Below, in pieces: positions 1 through 5,257 of a DNA stretch of 5,421 nt (the stretch's first letter is position 1; each line of letters opens with the position of its first letter). The DNA comes from Fimenecus stercoravium. Lineage in GTDB: Bacteria > Bacillota > Clostridia > Oscillospirales > Acutalibacteraceae. The position numbers were made by a program, and so were the translations under genes. The notes under the pieces were generated by a model, which saw only the letters and a list, made by a program, of their open reading frames with translations, made no database searches and had not been told where the DNA came from. Location: assembly GCA_018711545.1 (NCBI GenBank), contig DVIC01000113.1, forward strand, positions 1-5,421, given 5' to 3'.

Positions 1-29
1 ATATGGTCGGATACAGCGTTGTCGTACAT
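1..29 (-). CDS. possible 5' end of a gene leaving the left edge
   Basis: An ATG at 29-27 opens a frame that reads MYDNAVSDH and runs off the window. It lies about 55 nt downstream of the expected start of the leftward promoter at 89-117. A G-rich stretch (AGAGGGTAGGGCGGGG, about 43-58) precedes it, but the nearest G-run is some 13 nt from the ATG, so the ribosome site is poor. Nine residues are too few to assign a family. The call rests on promoter context only, and the true start could lie beyond the edge. Confidence 0.3.
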
Positions 30-58
30 TACTATATAAATTCCCCGCCCTACCCTCT

Positions 59-84
59 TTGAAAAAAGTTTATACTTTTTTCAA
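59..84. repeat. perfect 26-bp inverted repeat, candidate operator
   Basis: The two 11-bp arms, TTGAAAAAAGT at 59-69 and ACTTTTTTCAA at 74-84, are exact reverse complements around a 4-base centre. On the minus strand the repeat begins at the expected transcription start of the promoter at 89-117. That position suits a repressor operator or a 5' RNA hairpin. An intrinsic terminator is less likely, because the stem is almost all A-T and has no separate U-tract. No cognate regulator is visible in the window. Confidence 0.6.
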
Positions 85-88
85 TAAG

Positions 89-117
89 AAAGTATCATTT
101 TTATGAATATTTGTCAA
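89..117 (-). promoter_or_regulatory. leftward sigma-A-type promoter
   Basis: Read on the minus strand, a perfect -35 TTGACA (117-112) is followed after 17 bp by TACTTT (94-89), with an extended -10 TG at 97-96. GATACT (96-91) at 15 bp is an alternative -10. The expected start is near 82. No minus-strand CDS lies between here and the ATG at 29, so this promoter probably drives a gene beyond the left edge. The -35 is also one arm of a TGTCAA-N8-TTGACA inverted repeat (112-131). Confidence 0.55.
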
Positions 118-200
118 TAGATTTTTTGACATTTGTGATAATATATAACTTTTTTTGCTGATGCAGCCATATTTTTGTGCTGTTTTATTACTTTGAAGTT

Positions 201-227
201 AAAAAACAAATCTAAGGCTCAAGCTTA
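201..227 (-). terminator. weak putative terminator of the CHR operon
   Basis: Some 25 nt past the stop of the second CHR gene, the minus strand can form a short stem: TAAG (227-224) with CTTA (216-213), plus a C-G pair across one bulged base, closing a UUGA loop. The tract TTTGTTTTTT (210-201) follows. The U-run is good but the stem is only about five pairs, so this is a tentative end for the chr transcript. Confidence 0.3.
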
Positions 228-251
228 TTCCCCCTATATGTCTCTTTTTCA

Positions 252-809
252 TCATATCACCCATGTACCGCCGAGGTTCAAAACACCGGCAAGCACCATG
301 ACGAAAACGGGGTTGAGTTTGGTCGCGCGCAGCAGCACAAAGCACACAAGAAAAATCGCGACGAGCACCCAATTCGTACCGAAAAAGGAAATAACTTCGT
401 CGCCCCAGAACGCCGTGACGAGTACCGAAACGCCCGCCGCCGCGATCATGGCGACCACCGCGGGGCGCAAAGAGCCGAGCACGCCCTGCAGCATCTGCAT
501 ATTGCGGTATTTGAAATACAGCTTCGCAAGCACGATCACGAGAATGCAGGACGGCAAAATACAGCCGAACGTCGCGACCAGCGCACCGGGGATGCCCGCG
601 ATCTTGATGCCGACAAACGTCGCGGAATTGACGGCGATGGGGCCGGGCGTCATTTGGGAGATCGTGATGAGATCCGTAAACTCCTGCATGCTCAGCCAAC
701 TGTGCCGTGTGACGATCTGTTCTTCAATCAGCGGCATGGCGGCATAGCCGCCGCCGAAGCTGAACAGCCCGACCTGCAAAAAGCTCCAGAAAAGCTGCAA
801 ATAGATCAT
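252..809 (-). CDS. chromate transporter family (CHR) short subunit, second of pair
   Basis: A 185-aa integral membrane protein of the CHR (ChrA-type) family. Short CHR proteins have a single CHR domain. They occur as adjacent pairs that work together, and characterised members export chromate, which resembles sulfate. The family signatures are visible: SFGGGY at residues 17-22, then SQMTPGPIAVN at 51-61, followed by hydrophobic stretches at about 65-98, 115-135 and 146-180. The ATG at 809 is chosen over an upstream in-frame ATG at 902 because AGGAGG (823-818) sits 8 nt before it and residue 2 onward matches the family N-terminus. The 902 start would add 31 non-family residues inside the neighbouring gene. 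The start codon overlaps the upstream gene's stop as ATGA (809-806), implying translational coupling. The physiological substrate is not readable from sequence, and chromate resistance is only the family label. Confidence 0.93.
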   Translation of the reverse strand: MIYLQLFWSFLQVGLFSFGGGYAAMPLIEEQIVTRHSWLSMQEFTDLITISQMTPGPIAVNSATFVGIKIAGIPGALVATFGCILPSCILVIVLAKLYFKYRNMQMLQGVLGSLRPAVVAMIAAAGVSVLVTAFWGDEVISFFGTNWVLVAIFLVCFVLLRATKLNPVFVMVLAGVLNLGGTWVI

Positions 810-1369
810 TTCGCACGCCTCCTTTTTTGAAGCAGCGTGCGGACAACGCCGAGTGCCGCGCAGACGAGCACGATATACACCACATTCACATCTAAAAAGC
901 ATGCGGCGATGAAGCTGAGCGCCATGATGATATCGGACGCGGCGCTTTTTTCGCGCACAACGTCTACACCCATATCGAACACGACTGAGGCGATGACCGC
1001 GCCCACGCCCGCCTGCATGCCCTCGAGCAAACTGCTGATGATGAAATTGTCGCGAAAAGCGTTATAAAACACGGAAACGAGCGAGATGATGACGAACGGC
1101 GGGATGATCGTGGCGATGATTGCGACCAGCGCCCCCAAAATCCCTGCCAGCTTGTAGCCGACCACGATCGCGCCGTTGACAGCGATCGCACCGGGCGAGG
1201 ACTGCGCAATGGCGACAAGGTCGAGCATTTCGTTTTCCTCGATCCAGTGGAGCTTGTCCACAAACTTCTTTTTCATTAATGTGACGATGACGTATCCCCC
1301 GCCGAACGTAAAGGCGCTCAAATACAGGGTCGAAAAAAAGAGCTTGCGTAAAATCACATGCTTCTTCAT
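806..1369 (-). CDS. chromate transporter family (CHR) short subunit, first of pair
   Basis: A 187-aa membrane protein with one CHR domain and the same architecture as its downstream partner. FTFGGGYV lies at residues 20-27 and QSSPGAIAVNG at 56-66, with hydrophobic segments at about 67-103, 111-134 and 145-178. The C-terminus is basic (QKRRRAK), probably cytoplasmic. GGGAGGT (1381-1375) stands 5 nt before the ATG and fixes the start. The ATGA overlap with the next gene and the similar lengths (187 and 185 aa) fit a heteromeric transporter of the paired short-CHR type. The pair has its own promoter at 1394-1422 and a cre-like operator at 1381-1394, so carbon-source control is plausible. Known family members move chromate in exchange with, or in competition with, sulfate. 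The native substrate here is unknown. Confidence 0.93.
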   Translation of the reverse strand: MKKHVILRKLFFSTLYLSAFTFGGGYVIVTLMKKKFVDKLHWIEENEMLDLVAIAQSSPGAIAVNGAIVVGYKLAGILGALVAIIATIIPPFVIISLVSVFYNAFRDNFIISSLLEGMQAGVGAVIASVVFDMGVDVVREKSAASDIIMALSFIAACFLDVNVVYIVLVCAALGVVRTLLQKRRRAK

Positions 1370-1380
1370 GCGGCACCTCC

Positions 1381-1394
1381 CGAAAACGTTTACA
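1381..1394 (-). promoter_or_regulatory. candidate CcpA operator (cre) upstream of the CHR pair
   Basis: The minus strand reads TGTAAACGTTTTCG. Against the Bacillus cre consensus TGWAANCGNTNWCA, every position fits except the last (G instead of A). It overlaps the last base of the -10 box and covers the expected start point, where CcpA binding normally represses. The match is by eye and the binding is inference. Confidence 0.5.
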
Positions 1395-1422
1395 GTATAC
1401 TCTATTTTTCAGTATAAGTAAA
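1394..1422 (-). promoter_or_regulatory. sigma-A-type promoter of the CHR operon
   Basis: On the minus strand, -35 TTTACT (1422-1417) and -10 TATACT (1399-1394) are separated by exactly 17 bp, and the CHR start codon at 1369 is about 25 nt downstream of the -10. CAGTATA occurs as a direct repeat (1393-1399 and 1410-1416) with a 17-bp period. This may be chance or a second weak -10. The -35 overlaps the U-tract of the preceding pheT terminator. Confidence 0.7.
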
Positions 1423-1454
1423 GAAACGGCGGCGAGCCTTTCGGTTCGCCGCCG
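1418..1454 (-). terminator. intrinsic terminator of the pheST operon
   Basis: Arms 1454-1443 and 1438-1427 pair over 12 positions, with one A-C mismatch on the minus strand, around a GAAA tetraloop. The T-rich tract TTTCTTTA (1426-1419) follows, and an A-rich stretch lies before the stem. It begins 19 nt after the pheT stop. On the plus strand the hairpin is fully paired, with one G-U, and is followed by a T5 run, so it could also work in that direction. Confidence 0.85.
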
Positions 1455-1473
1455 TGCTTTTTGGAAAAGGATA

Positions 1474-3834
1474 TTACTGTTTGAGCGGGATATTCTCTTC
1501 GGCGAGGGCGGCGATGATAGAATCGACTACCGCCGTGACCTCCTCGCGGGTGAGGGTGCGCGTGTTGTCGGAGAAGGTCAGACGCACGGTAATGGACTTG
1601 CCCGCTTCGTCACGGTAGGTATCCAGCGCCTCCACCTTGCGCAGCCACGGGCAGTTGACCTTTTGGATCGCATCACCGATGGGCGCATATGTCTCGCTGC
1701 GGAACGTGAGATCCGCTTCCATTTCCGGGAAGCGCGAGGGCTCATCATAGACGATCCCCGCATCCGCAATGGCGGCAAACGCATGCACATCCAGTTCCGC
1801 ATACACGATTGCGGCTTTTTTGTCGATCTTTTTGCAGATGGTCGGATGGATCACGCCGATCTCGCCGAGCTCCACGCCGTCGCACAGCACCGTATTGAGG
1901 TTGCGCGGGTGCTGATAGGTGTGCGTCGCTGTTTTTGCCGAGAAGCTGAGCGGTTTATGCTTGATCTCATCGGCAGTTTGCGCGAGCATGTCGCGCAGCT
2001 CGAAGTACAGTGCTTCGGTAGACTTTGTGCGGGAGAACAGCGTGACGGCAAGCTTTTTGTACTCGCGGCACAGCCCGTTTTCGTTTAGACCCTCCACCGT
2101 TCTGCCGATCTCGAACAGACCGAACTCCGGCGCATAAGACGCATTCGTGCGCACCTGGCAAAGCTGCGTGGGCACGATGGAGCGGCGCAGCGTTTCGATG
2201 TTGGGATTGGTGGCGTTGACAAGCTTGACGTTGTCTTCGATCGGAAGCCCGAGCGCCTTATATTCGTCGTAATACGCCCAAATATAGGAGTGCACCTCGT
2301 GCAGGGAGAAGCGCTTGACCAGCATATCCTTGATGCGGTCCTCCACGGTCTTTTCCGTTTCGGGGCGCACGGGATACAGCGGCGCCAAAGCGGTGTGCAC
2401 ATCAAAGTTGTCGTAGCCGTAAATGCGGGTGATCTCTTCAATGATGTCCGCCTTGATGGTGACGTCCTTGGTCGCGCGCCAGCTCGGCACACGCACGGTG
2501 AAGTTGTCGCCGTTATTTTCCGCTTCAAAGCCCAGCGAACGCAGGGTATGAAGGATCGTTTCGTTCGGGATCTCAATGCCGGTGTACCGATCCACATACG
2601 CCTTGTCGAAGTCCAGCACCACTTCCGGATAGCGGCGGGCGTATTCATCCGTCAGGGACGAGACGACGCGCGCGTTTTGATCGGTATCTGTAAGCAGCTT
2701 CACGAACCGCGCGATGGCGGGAACGGTCATTTCGGGGTCAAGGCATTTTTCATAGCGCATGGACGCATCTGTGCGGTGCGCCAGACGCACCGTAGATTTG
2801 CGCACGGAGACCGCGTCGAACGTGGCGGATTCCAGCGTTAAGGTCGTGGTATCCTCCACGATCTCGCTGTCAAGCCCGCCCATGATGCCCGCGATCGCCA
2901 CAGGCGTGTCGCCGTTGCAGATCATCAGCGTGTTTTCATCGATCGCGCGCTCCACGCCGTCGAGCGTTTGGAACGTGAACGGCTCAAAAAAGCGCTTGAT
3001 GCGCAGCTTTTCGACCTTGCGCGAGTCGAACGCATGCATCGGCTGCCCCATTTCGAGCATCAGGTAGTTCGTTAAGTCCGCTAAGAAGTTGATCGCACGC
3101 ATCCCGCAGTAATACAGGCGGATGCGCATATTGACGGGGCTTTTCGTCGTATGGATATTTTCGACCTGCAGGCAGGAGTAGCGCAGGCAAAGCGGATCTT
3201 CAATCTTCAAATCCACTTTCGGAAGCGCGTCGTAGGCGTGCAGATCCACCGTTTCCAAAGGCTTTAAGGGTCTGTTTGCAAGTGCAGCGAATTCGCGCGC
3301 AATACCGTAATGCCCCCAAAGGTCGGGGCGGTTCGTCAGGGACTTGTTATCCACCTCGAACACGATGTCGTCGATCTCGTATGCCGCTTTTAAGTCCGTG
3401 CCGTTGGGAAGATCGTCGGTAATTTCCATAATGCCGGAATGGTCATCGCTGATGCCGATTTCCTTTTCCGAGCAGCACATGCCGTTGGAGGGGTACCCCG
3501 CGAGCTTGCGCGATGTAATGGTAATATCGCCGATCTGCGCGCCCACCTTGGCAAACGCGGTCTTCATCCCGACACGCACGTTCGGCGCGCCGCAGACCAC
3601 GTCGGTCAAAGCGCCGTCGCCCGCATCCACCTTTAGAAGATGCAGTTTCTTCGATTCGGGGTGCGGCTCGACGGACTTGATCTCGGCGACCACGACGCCG
3701 GAAAGATCCTTGCCCTTAAAAAAGATCTCGTTTTCGACCTCAGCCGTAGACAGCGAAAAGCGGCGGATGAGCTCCAGCTTATCAAGCCCTGTGAAATCCA
3801 CAAAATCCGAAAGCCAATTCATCGATAAAAACAT
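1474..3834 (-). CDS. pheT: phenylalanine--tRNA ligase, beta subunit
   Basis: Beta subunit (786 aa, close to the usual length of about 790-800) of the cytoplasmic alpha2-beta2 phenylalanyl-tRNA synthetase. It binds tRNA-Phe and hydrolyses mischarged Tyr-tRNA-Phe. Domains run in the standard order: an N-terminal segment starting MFLSMNWLSDFVDF, the OB-fold tRNA-binding (EMAP-like) domain at about 40-150, a NRPDLWGHYGIARE motif (168-181), and the B3/B4 editing domain at about 210-380. The B5 domain spans about 400-475 (SWRATKDVTIKADIIEEITR), the catalytic-like core about 480-690 (FEIGR, 574-578), and the ferredoxin-fold anticodon-binding domain about 695-786 (EPSRFPEMEADL). The editing pocket seems intact: H267 in GQPMHAFD, E335, and T355 and A357 in RTDASMRYE match, by motif, E. 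coli H265, E334, T354 and A356. The start at 3834 is supported by AGGAGG 6-7 nt upstream. The gap from pheS is 19 bp. Confidence 0.98.
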   Translation of the reverse strand: MFLSMNWLSDFVDFTGLDKLELIRRFSLSTAEVENEIFFKGKDLSGVVVAEIKSVEPHPESKKLHLLKVDAGDGALTDVVCGAPNVRVGMKTAFAKVGAQIGDITITSRKLAGYPSNGMCCSEKEIGISDDHSGIMEITDDLPNGTDLKAAYEIDDIVFEVDNKSLTNRPDLWGHYGIAREFAALANRPLKPLETVDLHAYDALPKVDLKIEDPLCLRYSCLQVENIHTTKSPVNMRIRLYYCGMRAINFLADLTNYLMLEMGQPMHAFDSRKVEKLRIKRFFEPFTFQTLDGVERAIDENTLMICNGDTPVAIAGIMGGLDSEIVEDTTTLTLESATFDAVSVRKSTVRLAHRTDASMRYEKCLDPEMTVPAIARFVKLLTDTDQNARVVSSLTDEYARRYPEVVLDFDKAYVDRYTGIEIPNETILHTLRSLGFEAENNGDNFTVRVPSWRATKDVTIKADIIEEITRIYGYDNFDVHTALAPLYPVRPETEKTVEDRIKDMLVKRFSLHEVHSYIWAYYDEYKALGLPIEDNVKLVNATNPNIETLRRSIVPTQLCQVRTNASYAPEFGLFEIGRTVEGLNENGLCREYKKLAVTLFSRTKSTEALYFELRDMLAQTADEIKHKPLSFSAKTATHTYQHPRNLNTVLCDGVELGEIGVIHPTICKKIDKKAAIVYAELDVHAFAAIADAGIVYDEPSRFPEMEADLTFRSETYAPIGDAIQKVNCPWLRKVEALDTYRDEAGKSITVRLTFSDNTRTLTREEVTAVVDSIIAALAEENIPLKQ

Positions 3835-3853
3835 AAGTTCTCCTCCTTCCCGC

Positions 3854-4906
3854 TTATTCGTCGTCCGTGAACTGCGAAAGCGATTTTAAGCTGCCGCTGT
3901 TTAAGTCGCGGATATCCTTGATGCCGTATTTCATCATGGCAAGGCGCGTAAGCCCCAGACCGAACGCGAAGCCCGTGTATTCCTCCGGGTCGATGCCGCC
4001 CTCTTTGAGCACCTCGGGATGGATCATGCCGCACGGGCAAAGCTCCAGCCAGCCGCTGTGTTTGCAGGAAGCGCAGCCCTCGCCGCCGCAGATCAGGCAG
4101 CTGATGTCCAATTCAAAACCCGGCTCGACGAACGGGAAGAAGCCCGGACGAAGCCGCACCTTAATATCTCTTTGGAACACCTCGGAAAGCATGGTCTTCA
4201 TAAAGTAGATCAGGTTCGAGATGGAGATGTTCTTGTCGACCATCACGCCTTCCATCTGGAAAAAGGTGTTTTCGTGGCAGGCGTCGGTCGCTTCATTGCG
4301 GAAGCACCGTCCCGGGAAGATCGCCTTGATCGGTACGCCGTCTTTTATGAGCGCATCCTTATATTTCTTATAGATCGCGTTCTGCGCGGCGGAGGTCTGC
4401 GTTTTCAAAAGCTGCCCGTTTTCGAGGTAATACGTATCCTGCATATCGCGCGCGGGGTGTGCTTTCGGGATATTGAGCGACTCAAAGCATTCATAGTCGC
4501 TGACGATCTCGGCGTAATCCTCCACGGTAAAGCCCATGGACTTGAACACGCGCTCACATTCGCGCTGCACAAGCGTGATGGGATGATACGACCCGCGGGT
4601 GAGATTAGCGGGCATAGACAGATCGAACAGCGGCGTGCTTTCGATCTCCCGCTTTTCGGCAAGCGCCTTTAATTCCTGTGTTTTTTCCGCGAGCATGGTT
4701 TCAATATCTTTGCGCACGTCGTTGACAAGCTGCCCCATTTTCGGGCGCTCCTCTTTGGAGAGCGTGCCCATGCTCTTTAAGATCGCCGTCAGCTCCCCTT
4801 TTTTGCCGAGCACGGCCACGCGAAGCGCTTCCAAATCCCCGAGCTGCGAAACGCTTTCGAGCTGTTCTTTGGCGCGCGCGCGGATCTCTTCGAGTTTCTG
4901 CTTCAA
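3854..4906 (-). CDS. pheS: phenylalanine--tRNA ligase, alpha subunit
   Basis: Catalytic alpha subunit (350 aa, normal for the bacterial family) of phenylalanyl-tRNA synthetase. It activates Phe with ATP and transfers it to tRNA-Phe. Residues 1-85 form the N-terminal coiled-coil arm that contacts tRNA. Class II synthetase features follow: HPARDMQDTYY (150-160), TQTS (169-172), motif 2 with FRNE and Q217-M-E-G (199-220), and motif 3 GLGLTRLAM (316-324). C270, C273, C278 and C281 form the CxxCx4CxxC knuckle seen in Bacillus-type PheS. The Phe-pocket residue in TGFAFG is the wild-type Ala (A314). The start is TTG at 4906, giving MKQKLEEIRARA, a typical PheS N-terminus. AAAGGAAG lies 7 nt upstream, and there is no nearby in-frame ATG. 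An in-frame ATG at 5038 is rejected because it would translate through the leader terminator. Expression is under T-box control. Confidence 0.97.
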   Translation of the reverse strand: MKQKLEEIRARAKEQLESVSQLGDLEALRVAVLGKKGELTAILKSMGTLSKEERPKMGQLVNDVRKDIETMLAEKTQELKALAEKREIESTPLFDLSMPANLTRGSYHPITLVQRECERVFKSMGFTVEDYAEIVSDYECFESLNIPKAHPARDMQDTYYLENGQLLKTQTSAAQNAIYKKYKDALIKDGVPIKAIFPGRCFRNEATDACHENTFFQMEGVMVDKNISISNLIYFMKTMLSEVFQRDIKVRLRPGFFPFVEPGFELDISCLICGGEGCASCKHSGWLELCPCGMIHPEVLKEGGIDPEEYTGFAFGLGLTRLAMMKYGIKDIRDLNSGSLKSLSQFTDDE

Positions 4907-4913
4907 AGCCAAT

Positions 4914-4921
4914 CTTCCTTT
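4914..4921 (-). promoter_or_regulatory. ribosome-binding site that sets the pheS TTG start
   Basis: AAAGGAAG ends 7 nt before the TTG at 4906-4904. A second in-frame TTG at 4912-4910 is only 1 nt from this motif and is therefore too close to use. The site lies about 20 nt beyond the leader terminator's U-tract, so it is present only in read-through transcripts. Confidence 0.75.
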
Positions 4922-4940
4922 CCGTCTGTATCTTTTGTGC

Positions 4941-4974
4941 AAACACAAAAAACGCCGTCCCAAAAGGGACGGCG
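4941..4974 (-). terminator. T-box leader terminator (attenuator) before pheS
   Basis: On the minus strand CGCCGTCCC (4974-4966) pairs perfectly with GGGACGGCG (4961-4953) around a TTTT loop, followed by TTTTTTGTGTTT (4952-4941). The 5' arm contains the GUCCCU stretch that would instead pair with AGGG at 4994-4991 in the antiterminator. This is the switch expected of a T-box leader. Confidence 0.93.
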
Positions 4975-5196
4975 CAAAAGCCTTAAACCACCCTGTTTGT
5001 AAAGGAGCCGACACTCCCGCGCCCGATAACGGCGGCACCCGTCGCGACCTACTCTTTGTTCAGCCGCGCCGCTCCAAAGTGAAATTTCAGCGAACAGACG
5101 CCCGAAATGCGCTTACAGCCCATGACGCATTCTCTCTTGCGGGCGGGAAAGCTTTCGCCTACTGCCTTTTTCCTCGCGTTTGCAGTTCGGTTTGCG
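4941..5196 (-). promoter_or_regulatory. T-box riboswitch, tRNA-Phe specific, controlling pheST
   Basis: Stem I can be read by hand on the minus strand. The pairs are AAAG (5169-5166) with CUUU (5079-5076), GCGAA (5158-5154) with UUCGC (5094-5090), GCCCG (5144-5140) with CGGGC (5104-5100), and AUGCG (5130-5126) with CGCAU (5111-5107). The conserved AGUA of the specifier loop is at 5163-5160, the AG bulge (CAAGAGAGA) at 5139-5131, and the distal loop with GCUGUAAG at 5119-5112. A GAGGA/GGAGC kink-turn-like element (5175-5171, 5075-5071) lies at the base. The specifier triplet UUC (5083-5081), followed by A, encodes Phe. AAAGAGUAGG near 5057-5048 is the usual Stem II region. The T-box is AGGGUGGU (4994-4987): UGGU is complementary to the ACCA end of tRNA-Phe. 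Uncharged tRNA should stabilise the antiterminator and prevent termination at 4953-4974. Confidence 0.93.
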
Positions 5197-5202
5197 ACTA
5201 AT

Positions 5203-5230
5203 AGTATAACACACTTTTCGGGAATTGCAA
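5203..5230 (-). promoter_or_regulatory. sigma-A-type promoter of the pheST operon
   Basis: On the minus strand, -35 TTGCAA (5230-5225; 4 of 6 consensus bases) and -10 TATACT (5208-5203; 5 of 6) are 16 bp apart. The expected start near 5196 gives a leader of about 290 nt that contains the whole T-box. It lies only 8 nt after the stop of the small upstream ORF. Confidence 0.7.
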
Positions 5231-5232
5231 GG

Positions 5233-5257
5233 AAAAATTCAGTTGCTTGTTTGCAAC
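5233..5257 (-). terminator. weak hairpin and T-run at the end of the small upstream ORF
   Basis: GTTGC (5257-5253) pairs with GCAAC (5246-5242) around AAACAA, and a T5 run (5237-5233) follows. The stem ends at the ORF's TGA codon. Five pairs is marginal, and some transcripts from upstream may read on into the phe leader. Confidence 0.3.

Noticed and set aside
126..149. Plus-strand promoter built on TTGACA at 126-131
   Set aside because: The TATA-like stretches lie only about 10-12 bp downstream, too close for a sigma-A promoter, and no plus-strand gene follows.
175..747. 190-codon plus-strand ORF antisense to the second CHR gene
   Set aside because: It is a Ser/Thr/Pro-rich shadow of a well-supported membrane protein gene, with no ribosome site.
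810..902. N-terminal extension of the second CHR protein from an ATG at 902
   Set aside because: It lies inside the preceding CHR gene, encodes a Cys/Arg-rich non-family stretch, and the ATG at 809 has a strong AGGAGG.
1663..2841. Plus-strand and alternate minus-strand ORFs inside pheT
   Set aside because: All are out-of-frame readings of a clearly intact pheT. Their Arg/His-rich or low-complexity translations show no conserved motif.
4019..4672. 217-codon plus-strand ORF opposite pheS
   Set aside because: It is the antisense shadow of pheS in a GC-rich gene. Its composition follows the pheS codons and it has no ribosome site or recognisable domain.
4907..5038. N-terminal extension of PheS from an ATG at 5038
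   Set aside because: The sequence is the 3' part of the T-box leader, including the terminator hairpin. The encoded residues do not resemble PheS, and a better TTG start with a ribosome site exists.
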